A DNA stretch of 64,000 nt from Sedimentisphaerales bacterium (GCA_028281535.1 JANQJS010000058.1:1-64000); one strand, 5' to 3'. Positions 1 to 11,419 are shown, counted from the stretch's first letter. Notes: generated from the sequence alone by a model not told the origin. Translations and numbers: made by a program.

Positions 1-1
1 C

Positions 2-724
2 GGGGCCATTGTTGGGATTTTGCATTATTCCATGGATCGCTGTCAGGAGCTGGTCAATGAGATAAATGATGCTGGCCATGTTGCTTTTGGGCTCGAGGCT
101 AGCGTACTCGATAAAGGGCAACTGGAAAAAGCGCTCGAATCAGCGGTCGAAAAAATGGGGCAAGTGGATGTGTTGATCAATGGTGCTGGTGGTAATCGTA
201 AAGAAGCCACAGCCAGCCCACCAACGACTTTTTTCGATTTAGATGAAGAAGCGATTCGAGCGGTATTTGATTTAAATGGCTTAGGAACGATGCTGCCCTG
301 CCAGGTGTTTGGCGAATATTTTGCTGAGCGTAAAACAGGTGTGATATTAAATATGTCCTCCATGGCAGGCATTACCCCTCTAACCAATGTGGTTACTTAC
401 TCCGCAGCAAAGGCAGCAATATCCAATTTTACCCAATGGCTATCAACCTATATGGCGCAACGACATTCACCAGAAATTCGAGTGAATGCTGTCGCACCTG
501 GATTCTTTTTAACTAAGCAAAATCGCTTTTTACTGACTGATGAAAAAACAGGTGAACTGACTGATCGCGGCAATACGATTATTAGCCATACACCGATGGA
601 TCGATTTGGTGATCCTGAGGATTTAGTTGGCACGGTGATTTGGTTGATTAGTGATGCTTCTCGATTTGTGACAGGAACGGTCATTCCCGTCGATGGCGGA
701 TTCTCTGCGTTTAGTGGTGTATAA
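2..724 (+). CDS. SDR family oxidoreductase (sugar-acid type), 5' truncated by window edge
   Basis: Frame is open upstream of the TTG at 20 (GAIVGILHYSMDRCQ...). NGAGGN, YSAAKAA (YxxxK) and C-terminal VTGTVIPVDGGFSAFSGV are SDR motifs. Confidence 0.85.
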   Translation, partial: GAIVGILHYSMDRCQELVNEINDAGHVAFGLEASVLDKGQLEKALESAVEKMGQVDVLINGAGGNRKEATASPPTTFFDLDEEAIRAVFDLNGLGTMLPCQVFGEYFAERKTGVILNMSSMAGITPLTNVVTYSAAKAAISNFTQWLSTYMAQRHSPEIRVNAVAPGFFLTKQNRFLLTDEKTGELTDRGNTIISHTPMDRFGDPEDLVGTVIWLISDASRFVTGTVIPVDGGFSAFSGV

Positions 725-727
725 ATT

Positions 728-1234
728 ATGGACGATCTCCCTTTTTATGTATTGATTATTGGTGGTGTTTCCGGAACTGGAAAAACGACGATCGGCCAAC
801 GCCTGGCATCAGATATCGGCTGGGATTTTTACGACGGTGATGATTTTCATCCGCAAGCCAATATCGACAAGATGAGCAGTGGCATCCCCCTGACAGATGA
901 AGATCGTTTGCCCTGGCTAGATAAACTCAAGTCACTGATGCAAGATGCCATTATCAATCATAAACCTATGATCCTGGCCTGCTCTGCACTAAAAGAGGAC
1001 TATCGAAAACGACTACTCTTCAACGACGAACTGGTTCAAATGGTTTTTCTCCTGGCCAAGTTTGACGCCATTAACCAGCGTATGCAACAAAGAGAAGACC
1101 ACTACTTTAAAGCAGAGATGCTACAAAGCCAGTTTGACGCACTTGAAATCCCAGAAGATCTGCTCGTAATCGATGCTTCCCGCCCTCTTGAAAGCATCCT
1201 CATTGATTTAAAAAATGAATTTTTTCTAGACTAA
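728..1234 (+). CDS. gntK: Gluconokinase
   Basis: P-loop GGVSGTGKTTIG, then FYDGDDFHPQANIDKMSSGIPLTDEDRLPWL, typical of gluconokinases. 3 bp after the SDR. Confidence 0.9.
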   Translation: MDDLPFYVLIIGGVSGTGKTTIGQRLASDIGWDFYDGDDFHPQANIDKMSSGIPLTDEDRLPWLDKLKSLMQDAIINHKPMILACSALKEDYRKRLLFNDELVQMVFLLAKFDAINQRMQQREDHYFKAEMLQSQFDALEIPEDLLVIDASRPLESILIDLKNEFFLD

Positions 1235-1239
1235 ATCCT

Positions 1240-2490
1240 ATGCATACACAAGTTAATGAACTATCAAAACAACTATCCGAAGAACAAATAGCTCAATGCA
1301 TTGAAGATTATTTCAAATCGCATGATGTATCGAACAAAAAGATCCTTTTGATCATTCCTGATCATACGCGAAGTGGGCCTGTCGGATCATTTTTTAAAGC
1401 GATTTTTAATTCAACATGCAAAGATGTTTCTTCACTGGATATTTTAGTTGCTCTTGGCACACACCCAATGATGAGTGAAGAGCAGATTTGCCAACGTCTT
1501 GATATTACGCTTGAAGAAAGACAATCAATATACAATTCCGTTCAATTTTTTAATCATGAATGGCATAAAACTGAAACGTTTAAAACCATTGGCACTATTA
1601 ATGCTGATGAGATAGAACAAATTAGTCAGGGCAAAATGAATCGTGATGTTGATGTAACCGTGAATAAACGTATCTTTGACTATGACGAGCTCATTATTTT
1701 AGGCCCTGTCTTTCCACATGAAGTGGTTGGTTTTTCAGGTGGGCATAAATATATTTTCCCTGGGATTGCCGGCCAGGAGATTATCAATTTATTTCACTGG
1801 ATGGGCGCATTATTTACCAACCCTGTGATTAATGGTACTCAACTTACACCGCCTAGAGAGATTGTTGAAAAGGCGGCAAGCTTTATTGATTTGCCACGGC
1901 AACTGATCGCAATGGTCACGATTAAGGATAACCTTAAAGGGATCTTTTGTGGTGACGTCTTTGACACATGGAAAAAGGCTGCAGAGCTTTCCAGTAAAGT
2001 GCACATCATCCAAAAAGAAAAACAATACAAAACAGTGCTCGGTATTGCTCCTCAGATGTATGATGATTTATGGACCGCTGGAAAAGTGATGTACAAACTG
2101 GAACCGATCGTCAAAGATGGTGGCACGCTGATTATTTACGCTCCTCATGTCTCCGAAATTTCAGTCATCCATGGCAAACATCTGGAAAAATGTGGTTATC
2201 ACACTCGTGATTTCTTTTTAGACGATTGGGAAAACTACAAAGACATTCCAGGAGGCGTGTTGGCTCACTCGACTCATGTCAAAGGTATTGGCAAAATGGA
2301 AGATGGTGTAGAAAAACCCCGCATTAATGTCGTACTTGCAACAAAGATTCCTGAATCCACATGCAAAAAAGTTAACCTTGGCTATATGGATTTAAAAACC
2401 ATCAACTTGGATGATTATCGCAACAAAGAAGATGAAGACATTCTTCTAGTTGAACATGCTGGTGAGCTTTTGCATCACCCAACTAGTTAA
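1240..2490 (+). CDS. LarA-family (DUF2088) nickel-dependent 2-hydroxyacid racemase/epimerase-like protein
   Basis: DHTR; LGTHPMMSEEQI; PHEVVGFSGGHKYIFPGIAG; FHW. These match the LarA catalytic/NPN-binding blocks. Tightly linked to gntK. Confidence 0.85.
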   Translation: MHTQVNELSKQLSEEQIAQCIEDYFKSHDVSNKKILLIIPDHTRSGPVGSFFKAIFNSTCKDVSSLDILVALGTHPMMSEEQICQRLDITLEERQSIYNSVQFFNHEWHKTETFKTIGTINADEIEQISQGKMNRDVDVTVNKRIFDYDELIILGPVFPHEVVGFSGGHKYIFPGIAGQEIINLFHWMGALFTNPVINGTQLTPPREIVEKAASFIDLPRQLIAMVTIKDNLKGIFCGDVFDTWKKAAELSSKVHIIQKEKQYKTVLGIAPQMYDDLWTAGKVMYKLEPIVKDGGTLIIYAPHVSEISVIHGKHLEKCGYHTRDFFLDDWENYKDIPGGVLAHSTHVKGIGKMEDGVEKPRINVVLATKIPESTCKKVNLGYMDLKTINLDDYRNKEDEDILLVEHAGELLHHPTS

Positions 2491-2504
2491 GCCGCCCCAA
2501 CAAA

Positions 2505-4232
2505 TCATTTCTTATTCTGCATCTTTGCCCAGCTATCTTTTAGCGAGACTGTTCGATTGAATACTAAACTACCATCGCTCGAATCTGGATCGACACAGAA
2601 ATAGCCTAAGCGTTCAAACTGAAAACGATCGCCAACATTCGCTTCTTTTAGGCTTGGCTCAACAAAACATTGTTCAATGACCTCCAACGAATCAGGATTA
2701 ATGTAATCGGTAAACACTTTTCCTTTTTTTTCTTTGGAAGGATTCTCTTTGGTAAACAAATGATCATATAAACGAACTTCTGCTGTAGCCGCTTCACTCG
2801 CAGAGACCCAATGAATCGTCCCTTTTACTTTCCGACCATCAGGAGCATTGCCACCTCTAGTTTCAGGGTCATAACTGCATCGCAATTCAATTACATTGCC
2901 CTGATCATCTTTAACGAAATCGTTGCAGGTTATTAAATAACCATAACGCAAACGTACCTCTCTGCCTGGCCCTAATCGAAAGAATTTCTTAGGCGGATCT
3001 TCCATGAAATCATCTTGTTCAATATAGAGTTCGCGTGTAAAGGGAACTTTCCGTGTACCCGCGGAATCATCTTCAGGGTTATTCACCGCATCCATTTGTT
3101 CCACTTGATCTTCAGGATAATTTTCGATAACCACCTTTAATGGTTTAAGTACGGCCATGACGCGTTGAGCATTTTTATTTAAATCTTCACGTATACAGTG
3201 TTCCAGCAACTTAATGTCTGTCACACCATTAAATTTCGCCACGCCAACCTTATGACACAGTTCACGAATAGAAGCCGGGGTATAGCCTCGACGACGGAAC
3301 CCTCGAATCGTCGACATACGTGGATCGTCCCAACCTGCCACATGTCCATCCTCCACCAACTGCAATAATTTGCGTTTACTCGTCAGTGTATAATTCAAAT
3401 TCAATCGGGCAAATTCTGTTTGTTCTGGATGATAAATTTCCAACGCATCCAAAAACCAATTGTAGAGTGGTCGATGATTTTCAAACTCAAGCGTACAAAG
3501 TGAATGCGTAATTTTTTCTATTGAGTCAGATTGCCCATGAGTATAATCATACATGGGATAGATGCACCATTTATCGCCGCTACGATGATGCGTAGCACGT
3601 AAAATGCGGTACAACACAGGATCACGCATATTCATATTAGGTGACGCCATATCAATCTTGGCACGCAGCGTTTTACTGCCATCCTCAAACTCACCCGCTT
3701 TCATACGTTCGAATAAATCTAAATTTTCTTCGATACTTCGATCACGATAGGGACTGTTCTTGCCAGGCTCGGTCAGTGTGCCTCGATATTCTCGCGTTTG
3801 TTCGCCTGTTAATTCACAGACATAGGCTTTTCCTTTTTTGATTAACTCAATCGCCCATTCATAAAGCTGATTAAAATAATCAGACGCGTAAAATTCATTC
3901 TCTCCCCAATCAAAGCCGAGCCACTGAATATCCTCTTTAATTGCGTCAATATATTCCTGCTCTTCTTTAGTGGGATTTGTATCGTCAAAACGCAGATGGC
4001 ACGTGCCGCCAAATTCCTGGGCAATACCAAAATTCAGACAGATACTCTTGGCATGACCAATGTGCAAATAGCCATTCGGCTCAGGGGGAAACCGAGTCAC
4101 TACTCGTCCATCCCATTTACCCGAATCCGTCTCCCCTTTGACTTTGGTACGAATAAAATCTAGACTACGGGCTGATTCTGAATCTTCGTTTAACGCTTCA
4201 TTATTATCAGGACTGCTCAACGCTTTTGTCAC
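2505..4232 (-). CDS. glnS: Glutaminyl-tRNA synthetase
   Basis: [89 protein letters not shown]. Confidence 0.97.
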   Translation of the reverse strand: MTKALSSPDNNEALNEDSESARSLDFIRTKVKGETDSGKWDGRVVTRFPPEPNGYLHIGHAKSICLNFGIAQEFGGTCHLRFDDTNPTKEEQEYIDAIKEDIQWLGFDWGENEFYASDYFNQLYEWAIELIKKGKAYVCELTGEQTREYRGTLTEPGKNSPYRDRSIEENLDLFERMKAGEFEDGSKTLRAKIDMASPNMNMRDPVLYRILRATHHRSGDKWCIYPMYDYTHGQSDSIEKITHSLCTLEFENHRPLYNWFLDALEIYHPEQTEFARLNLNYTLTSKRKLLQLVEDGHVAGWDDPRMSTIRGFRRRGYTPASIRELCHKVGVAKFNGVTDIKLLEHCIREDLNKNAQRVMAVLKPLKVVIENYPEDQVEQMDAVNNPEDDSAGTRKVPFTRELYIEQDDFMEDPPKKFFRLGPGREVRLRYGYLITCNDFVKDDQGNVIELRCSYDPETRGGNAPDGRKVKGTIHWVSASEAATAEVRLYDHLFTKENPSKEKKGKVFTDYINPDSLEVIEQCFVEPSLKEANVGDRFQFERLGYFCVDPDSSDGSLVFNRTVSLKDSWAKMQNKK

Positions 4233-4369
4233 CTTAACATGCGGGGTTCTTGTTAATCACATAAAGGCAGTAGTTTAGCAAATATTCCAGGCGAGGAAAA
4301 GTCAAATACTCAGAGATTCCATATGTTTTGGGGAAATAAGAATTTGCAATTGTAGAACCGGATCTTGAA

Positions 4370-5884
4370 TTATGGCATCTTGCTTTTGAGAAATTCCGCC
4401 ATAGCGTTATGCCCATAAGATTGAGCCAAATCAACTGGCATGGCATCATTGCTATCTTTTGCTTTAATTTTGGCACCATGCTCCAAGAGAAGTGTTGCCA
4501 TCCCCCGATGCCCTCCCATTGCCGCCATGTGAAGCGGTGTCATTTTATTGGGCCCTTCTAAATTCACATCGACTCCAGAATCCAGCAATGACTTTACCTT
4601 ACCAGCGAGGCCATCCAATGCTGCCTGGTGAATGTCAGGTAGTTTTTCTTTGGCCATACCGGTCTTATTTGACGAAGAAATTTCTCGCCCATCTGGCAAG
4701 ACAACCTTGCCAAGACTATCTGCACGAAGTGCGCCACCTATAGCCCCTGTACATTTTTCTACGATAACCGTTGCTCCTGTTGTAGCTCGAACGCCATCCA
4801 AATCCCCCAGAATTCCGACCAACAAGGTGGAATCACTATATGCCATAAGGTCCTGTTTTACATTACCACGAATCTCTACATCATTACAAAAAAGCGTACT
4901 CGATTTTTGTAACACGATGGCGTTATTGTTATTTTTCCCTTCGATGATAATATGAGCCCCTTCGGCGAGTACATGTCCATCATGCTCTAAACCAATCGGC
5001 GTATTACGAGAATTGTGAGCCGTCAAGGTCGTCGTGGTATTATGCAAATCAACGCGCCCTGAGTTATTGGCTGCAATCGGATTGGCCTGATAATGCCAAG
5101 AGGAAATAGAAGCTGTTTCGCAACCTAATTCAATCATGCCATAATAGGTCACCGTTAAATTACCATTGCCCAAAACCAATGAGGAGCCTTTTTTCGGCCT
5201 ACACTTTATCAATCCACCATATTCCGCTCGAATGGACGCAAAGGTTTTATCACGATTCTCGCCTGTTTTAACATCTTCATTCAATCCAATGAATCCATAC
5301 AGATACATTTGTCCATTATGCTGAGCCATCAAACCTGCCCCCTGCTTACTTGAAGTTCGTACACTAATATTTTCTAAATGAACCTGGCCTGGCCCTGTTA
5401 CATTAATACCAAGTCGATTTCCTTCGCGTCTTGTGCCAACCTGTATATTTTCCAGTCGCCAATTGCCATTTCGAACATCAATAAAAAATCCAGAGAGACC
5501 TGGCTTACTTTCAGGCTGCCAGTCAAATATCACTTCCCCCAGTTTCGCAGGAACATGACCGTCAAGTCCAACACCTCGTATCAGTACCATCTGATTGACA
5601 GACATGGATCGATTTAATTCCAATACAGCATGTTGTCTATCTTCTATATCTACTTGCTGATATCTTCCAGGGTAAACATAAATCATCGTCCCCACGGGCC
5701 CATCCAATTTATCTGGCAAACGAGAGACAGCCTCATGGATTGTTCTCAAAGGAGCTTGCCTGGTGCCAGGATTTTGATCGTTTCCACGACGAGCATCGAC
5801 GTGAATGTTTTTTGCAAAGCCGGGAGTCAAAATCAACATCCCAATCAAAATAGAGTGACAAAATAATTGGTTTAGTTTTTTCAT
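4370..5884 (-). CDS. Secreted right-handed beta-helix (pectin-lyase-like) protein with C-terminal ankyrin repeats
   Basis: Signal peptide MKKLNQLFCHSILIGMLILTPGFA; VDARRGNDQNPGTRQAPLRTIHEAV; C-terminal ANK repeats NKMTPLHMAAMGGHRGMATLLLEHGA. Confidence 0.8.
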   Translation of the reverse strand: MKKLNQLFCHSILIGMLILTPGFAKNIHVDARRGNDQNPGTRQAPLRTIHEAVSRLPDKLDGPVGTMIYVYPGRYQQVDIEDRQHAVLELNRSMSVNQMVLIRGVGLDGHVPAKLGEVIFDWQPESKPGLSGFFIDVRNGNWRLENIQVGTRREGNRLGINVTGPGQVHLENISVRTSSKQGAGLMAQHNGQMYLYGFIGLNEDVKTGENRDKTFASIRAEYGGLIKCRPKKGSSLVLGNGNLTVTYYGMIELGCETASISSWHYQANPIAANNSGRVDLHNTTTTLTAHNSRNTPIGLEHDGHVLAEGAHIIIEGKNNNNAIVLQKSSTLFCNDVEIRGNVKQDLMAYSDSTLLVGILGDLDGVRATTGATVIVEKCTGAIGGALRADSLGKVVLPDGREISSSNKTGMAKEKLPDIHQAALDGLAGKVKSLLDSGVDVNLEGPNKMTPLHMAAMGGHRGMATLLLEHGAKIKAKDSNDAMPVDLAQSYGHNAMAEFLKSKMP

Positions 5885-5941
5885 TTCAAAAAAGACCTGT
5901 CATTCTTATATTTAATGTTTTCAAATTAATAAATTTCTAGA

Positions 5942-8900
5942 CTAATTTTGAAGCCAATTGGATGCAAGTAAAGCAAAATCGATAAAATTAAACAGACCAT
6001 CGCCGCCATGAGGAGCAATATCTGAAAAATCAGGTCCCAGCTTCAACCATTCATTAACAAATTCACCTACCTCAAAAGAAAAACCTGAGCTTTGCCCAAC
6101 CTGCACAGCCCAATCTTTCATATTAACAACACCATCACCATGTAGTGGCCACACATCTCGGGTCAAACTTTCAGACAACCACACTTGAGCCAAAACGTTC
6201 AAATCTGCAAGATCAACACCACCAGGACAAACAAAGTCCCCAGCAATAAGATTTCCAAATGGCAATGTTGGATAGCTCGACCCTTCACAAATATCCCATA
6301 TGTCCTCTTGACCATTACTAGACTCACCCAGAAAATCCCAACCTACGTTCGTAAATGTTTGAATCATTTGCATTTCAGCCGTTGTTAGCCCTGTCCCTCC
6401 TGAACTTGTTAAGTGCTGCGAGGTCTCTGTATTCCAAAAGGAATCTATTACAATCCCTTGGTAGCTTTCACCCACCAAACCTCCAGAGGAATGATATGGT
6501 GACGTCGAAACACCCAAGTGGCCTGTACTAAAAGAATTTTCTATTGTAGCCTCGCTATTGTATCCAACAAGCCCACCCATATCTGCAGCACTGGTATCAG
6601 TAATATCACTAAAACTGAAACAATTTCTAATCATCGATTGGGAATTATATCCTATAAATCCACCAGCTCTCCCACTTCCTGTGACATGCCCAGTACTATA
6701 ACAACGCTCAATTAATGATCCATTCACATTCGAAGAAATAAAGCCACCAACGAAATTAAGATAGGCAAGTACATCTCCCGTACTAAAACAATCACGGACG
6801 ATACCCTGATAGTTTGAAGACATTAAGCCACCGGCACCAATACCAGGAGTTTGCACAGCCGTTACATCCGCAGAACTGGAACAATACTGAACAATTCCAA
6901 AAGCATGCCCTCCTAATAATCCTCCTAGACCACCTGCACCTTCAATCGAACCAGACGTTTGACACGAAAATACATTTCCAGAACAAGACCCAACCAGCCC
7001 ACCTATCACTCGATGCCCACTTATATGACCATCAATGACTTGACAATTCCTCAACGTTCCCTGATTTAATAATCCAACCAAACCACCCACATAATCATTA
7101 GCATCCACATTTGGATCCTCTAACGTCAAATCACGAATAATGATATCATCTTGCTGAGCCGCTGAAATATAACCAAACAAGCCATGATTGTTGCAATAGG
7201 GTTGACTGATCGTTAAATTTGATATCGTATGGTGATTTCCATCAAAACTACCATTAAAAATATAATCACCATAATTGATTCCGATGGTATTAAATTCTCG
7301 ATCTGAAAAATGTTCCAGATCAATATCTGCCATTAATTTAAAGTGTTTATCAGACAATCCAGGAATAGCGCCAATCCAGTTCAGTTGTTCTGCGGTATAT
7401 ATCAAATAGGGTTGAGCTAAGGTTCCCTGCCCTTGATAGACATAACAATTATCTAATAGCGGATCTGATGTTTGCTGCCAGGCTAACTGGGGATAACCAT
7501 TGCCCTCATCCAAAGTCCAAACGGAATCACATCCCCAACCAGTAAATGAAGAGGAATCAAACATTTGTGAGGTGGTTTTACCAGTTCCAAACGGACTTTC
7601 TGTCTCACCGGACAAATCCGTATCCCAATAAGAAGCAATAACAAGTCCATTTCCATGTTGACTCGAAATAAAACCCGTTAAAAATCTATTGGCTGAAATT
7701 TGACCCGCACTAAAGCAATTAACAATAACACCATGATTATTACTTGCAAATCCGCCAATATGAGAATCACCTACGAGATCAGTTACTGTATAACTAAAAT
7801 GAATTTCGCCATAATTACGAGCGACCAATCCACCCAGGTTACCACGCGCCTCAATCTGACCTGTACTATAGCATTGTTTAATTATACCATGAGATTCCCC
7901 CACCAATCCACCGACATAACTGGAACTATCCAAAATAGCGTCAGTATCGATCGTGATATTATCAACACCACAATTTAAAACCGTTCCCTTTTTGAGTGTT
8001 CCAATTAAACCACCCACATACGTTTTTCCTGTAATATTAGGATCCGATAAAACTAAATCTTTGATGACAACTTGATCTGCCTCTGGAGCGTCAATATAAC
8101 CAAACAAGCCAACATGATAAGCTCCCTCAGAATCATACGTAAAATTACTAATCGACTGCCCTTGCCCATCAAAAGAACCACGAAATCGATACCCATCAAT
8201 ATCAAGCCCAATTCGATTAAAATCCGTACCGATAAATTGCGAAAGGTCAAGATCATTCATTAATAGAAAGTGCTTATCAAGCAGCTCAGGAATTACTCCA
8301 ATGCTATTAAGCTCCTGAGGGGTTGTAATTAAAAAGGGTGAATTGGGATCACCATTGCCTTGCAGGGAATAGCATTGTGACATCACAGGATCTGCAAATT
8401 GCTGCCAAAGTAATCTAGGATAATCATTTTGATCATCAATGGTCCATATCGAATCACACCCCCAGCCTAGATAAGTACTGGCCATGAACATTTGAGATAT
8501 CGTTTTACCTACAGCAACAGAATCTGTCGATATACCAGATGAATCTTTATCCCAATAAACAGAAATGACTGTACCACCATGCCCTGAAAAACCACCCACA
8601 TCTGTCGTTCCAGTAACACCCCCCGCACTATAACACTGTACTATTTGCCCAACATTGGTTCCCACAAAGCCACCCACATTATCATTACCCACGACACTCG
8701 ATAAACTATAACAGGATTCTATAGTGCTATAATTTGTACCAACCAAACCTCCCACATTATTATTGCCATTTACAGTGCCCGCACTATAACATTTTTCAAT
8801 ATGACCACTGAGGTTTCTTGAAACTAATCCACCCACATGAGAGCTGCCACTCACTTCAGAAGTACTAAAACAATTTATTATTACCCCTTCATTATCTCCG

Positions 8901-11419
8901 ATTAAACCGGCACCACCCAATGCTTGACAAGATGTAGAGCATCCATCAACAACACCATCGAGCACATTCCAAATAAGACCGACCCCCGAAGAACTACCGC
9001 CAAGAACATGGCAATTAAATACAGTACCCACATTTAGCCGAGTGGCAAGATTTGCATTTAACGGATCCCTAATCGTTAAGTCTTTTAGTATGACTTCTGT
9101 TGTATTGCTAGCCTCAAGTGTACCAAACAATGGTATCGGAGCATGTAAAACCTCTAAAAAATTACCATCAAAGGACCCCGTAAATGATTTGAAACTATTT
9201 CCAATAGTTACAAGCGATGGCCCAGTATATGAATTTAAATCGATATTTGCCATGAGCTTAAAATGCTTATTCCATTGACCAGGATTGGCTCCAATCGCTT
9301 GCAATTGGTCAGCAGTATATATTAGATATGGATCAGATGGCGTCCCTGATCCACTATGAAAACAATCTGTCATAACGACCCCCGGTGCATTTTCCCAAAT
9401 GAGTCGCGGTTGATCTTGCTGATTATCAATCGTCCAGAAAGGCTCACACCCCCAAGTCAAGTAAGTTTTAATTTGCTGCATTTCAGAGGTCGTCTTACCG
9501 ACCCCACCATCACTCTCGGTCAGACCCGATGTATCTGTATCCCAGTAGGATGATATAACACAATCAAAATCTCTACCAATCAGACCGCCCACCAAAGTAT
9601 CTCCCGTTACAGTTCCGGTACTATAACAATATTTCACCAATCCAAAATTACTCCCAACGAGCCCGCCAACTTCACGATCTCCAACAACTTGGGCCTGACT
9701 ATAACAATGTTCAACCGTTCCGTCATCCAATGAGCCCAACAAACCACCAACATGATTTAAACCACTCACTAAATCTGCCCTACTATAACAGGATTGGACG
9801 GTACCATTATCCCCAACATAACCAACCAAACCACCCGCATAATACTCTGATGAAATCAAACCATTCTCAACACCACAGTAACGTATCATTCCCTCATCTA
9901 ATCTTCCAACTAAGGCTCCAGTGGTTCTTGTCGATTGAACATTCGGATCAGATAATATAAGATTTTGAATAATGGCATTGTCACCAATTGCCGTACTAAT
10001 ACTAGTAGTTAATCGATTACTCACCGAACCAAATAAACCCGATGAATAATAAAAATTACTATTTAAATTAAAATTTGATATTGTAAAGAAATTACCATCA
10101 AAGACACCATTAAAGGGCATATTACTTAAACCAATAGGATGGTAGGATTCTCCTGGGATGACGGATAAATCTAAATCATTCATTAACTCAAAATGACTAT
10201 CCCAAAATAATGGAAACATGCTCATCTGGATCAAATCATTTGGTTCGTGAATCAAATAGGGATCATTCGGCTCACCGCTGCCTTGCAAATCAAAATGACA
10301 ATCTATGATAGCAATCCCATTTTGTTGCTCCCAAGACAAACGCGGAGCACTTTGATCAAAGTCGATAGTCCAATGTGAACCATTACATCCCCAATCTATA
10401 AAAGTTGATAAAGTTTGCATTTCAGCTGTTGTTTTCCCTTCACCAACAACACTCGTATTTAACCCAGATATTTCAGTATTCCAATAAGAGGATAACGTAG
10501 TAGGTACCGAACTTGGAAAATTAAAACCAACTAATCCTCCAACATCAGCATTTCCACTGACTACAGAATCACTATAACAATTTATAATAATACTGGATGA
10601 ACTGCCGATTAAACCGCCAATATATTGATCACCTGATACATGACTTGAAGAATAGCAGTTTCTAATATTTCCATAGTTATTACCCAATAGTCCACCAACA
10701 CCCCTATATCCAGTGACAATCGCTGTACTAAAACACTGTCGGATTGATCCAAAGTTTTCACCGACTAAGCCCCCGACACTATATCTCCCAGAGACCTCTC
10801 CCTCAGTATAGCAATTTTCTATGATACCAAAATTTCTGGCTACCAAACCTCCGGTATCTCCATGAGCTGTACCTTCACGATGGACTTGGCCAGAATAGGA
10901 ACAATTTCTTAGCACACTATCGCTTCGTTGCACCAATCCGGCTATATTGCTAAAATAACTATAAGTAACCACCCCATTTTCCACACTGCAATTTTGTATC
11001 ACTCCCAGTCCAAGATAATCTGCAAGAATCGCTCGACCGGATTGCGGGTTCACAAAAGTAACATTCTCAATCACAACATGGTCGTAATCAAGACCTTGAA
11101 CATAGCCAAATAAGCTGCCAGTCATAATTAAATTCAAAATGCTATAACCATTACCATCGAATGAGCCACTAAAAAACGATTCATCATCTACTCCGATTGG
11201 ATATGCCGTTACGCTTGTCATATCCAGATCTGCCATCATCTTGAAATGCTTGTCCCAATCTTGTTGATTAATTCCAATCTCTACGATTTGGTTGGGTTCG
11301 TATATCAGGTAGGGGTCATTCGGTTCACCGGTTCCACCACCATACTGGGCACTGAGTTGATTCATTCCTGTTAACAGAATCAAAATAAGGGTCAATGGTT
11401 TTAGACGTGCTTGTGGCAT
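5942..11419 (-). CDS. Large secreted GLUG-repeat protein with C-terminal dockerin-like region
   Basis: Signal peptide; many 'VGGLVG.N.G.I..CYS.G.V.G' GLUG units in five ~1 kb supermodules; C-terminal VDLADLNVLAQVWL...VNMKDWAV...FNFIDFALLASNWLQN. Confidence 0.88.
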   Translation of the reverse strand: MPQARLKPLTLILILLTGMNQLSAQYGGGTGEPNDPYLIYEPNQIVEIGINQQDWDKHFKMMADLDMTSVTAYPIGVDDESFFSGSFDGNGYSILNLIMTGSLFGYVQGLDYDHVVIENVTFVNPQSGRAILADYLGLGVIQNCSVENGVVTYSYFSNIAGLVQRSDSVLRNCSYSGQVHREGTAHGDTGGLVARNFGIIENCYTEGEVSGRYSVGGLVGENFGSIRQCFSTAIVTGYRGVGGLLGNNYGNIRNCYSSSHVSGDQYIGGLIGSSSSIIINCYSDSVVSGNADVGGLVGFNFPSSVPTTLSSYWNTEISGLNTSVVGEGKTTAEMQTLSTFIDWGCNGSHWTIDFDQSAPRLSWEQQNGIAIIDCHFDLQGSGEPNDPYLIHEPNDLIQMSMFPLFWDSHFELMNDLDLSVIPGESYHPIGLSNMPFNGVFDGNFFTISNFNLNSNFYYSSGLFGSVSNRLTTSISTAIGDNAIIQNLILSDPNVQSTRTTGALVGRLDEGMIRYCGVENGLISSEYYAGGLVGYVGDNGTVQSCYSRADLVSGLNHVGGLLGSLDDGTVEHCYSQAQVVGDREVGGLVGSNFGLVKYCYSTGTVTGDTLVGGLIGRDFDCVISSYWDTDTSGLTESDGGVGKTTSEMQQIKTYLTWGCEPFWTIDNQQDQPRLIWENAPGVVMTDCFHSGSGTPSDPYLIYTADQLQAIGANPGQWNKHFKLMANIDLNSYTGPSLVTIGNSFKSFTGSFDGNFLEVLHAPIPLFGTLEASNTTEVILKDLTIRDPLNANLATRLNVGTVFNCHVLGGSSSGVGLIWNVLDGVVDGCSTSCQALGGAGLIGDNEGVIINCFSTSEVSGSSHVGGLVSRNLSGHIEKCYSAGTVNGNNNVGGLVGTNYSTIESCYSLSSVVGNDNVGGFVGTNVGQIVQCYSAGGVTGTTDVGGFSGHGGTVISVYWDKDSSGISTDSVAVGKTISQMFMASTYLGWGCDSIWTIDDQNDYPRLLWQQFADPVMSQCYSLQGNGDPNSPFLITTPQELNSIGVIPELLDKHFLLMNDLDLSQFIGTDFNRIGLDIDGYRFRGSFDGQGQSISNFTYDSEGAYHVGLFGYIDAPEADQVVIKDLVLSDPNITGKTYVGGLIGTLKKGTVLNCGVDNITIDTDAILDSSSYVGGLVGESHGIIKQCYSTGQIEARGNLGGLVARNYGEIHFSYTVTDLVGDSHIGGFASNNHGVIVNCFSAGQISANRFLTGFISSQHGNGLVIASYWDTDLSGETESPFGTGKTTSQMFDSSSFTGWGCDSVWTLDEGNGYPQLAWQQTSDPLLDNCYVYQGQGTLAQPYLIYTAEQLNWIGAIPGLSDKHFKLMADIDLEHFSDREFNTIGINYGDYIFNGSFDGNHHTISNLTISQPYCNNHGLFGYISAAQQDDIIIRDLTLEDPNVDANDYVGGLVGLLNQGTLRNCQVIDGHISGHRVIGGLVGSCSGNVFSCQTSGSIEGAGGLGGLLGGHAFGIVQYCSSSADVTAVQTPGIGAGGLMSSNYQGIVRDCFSTGDVLAYLNFVGGFISSNVNGSLIERCYSTGHVTGSGRAGGFIGYNSQSMIRNCFSFSDITDTSAADMGGLVGYNSEATIENSFSTGHLGVSTSPYHSSGGLVGESYQGIVIDSFWNTETSQHLTSSGGTGLTTAEMQMIQTFTNVGWDFLGESSNGQEDIWDICEGSSYPTLPFGNLIAGDFVCPGGVDLADLNVLAQVWLSESLTRDVWPLHGDGVVNMKDWAVQVGQSSGFSFEVGEFVNEWLKLGPDFSDIAPHGGDGLFNFIDFALLASNWLQN

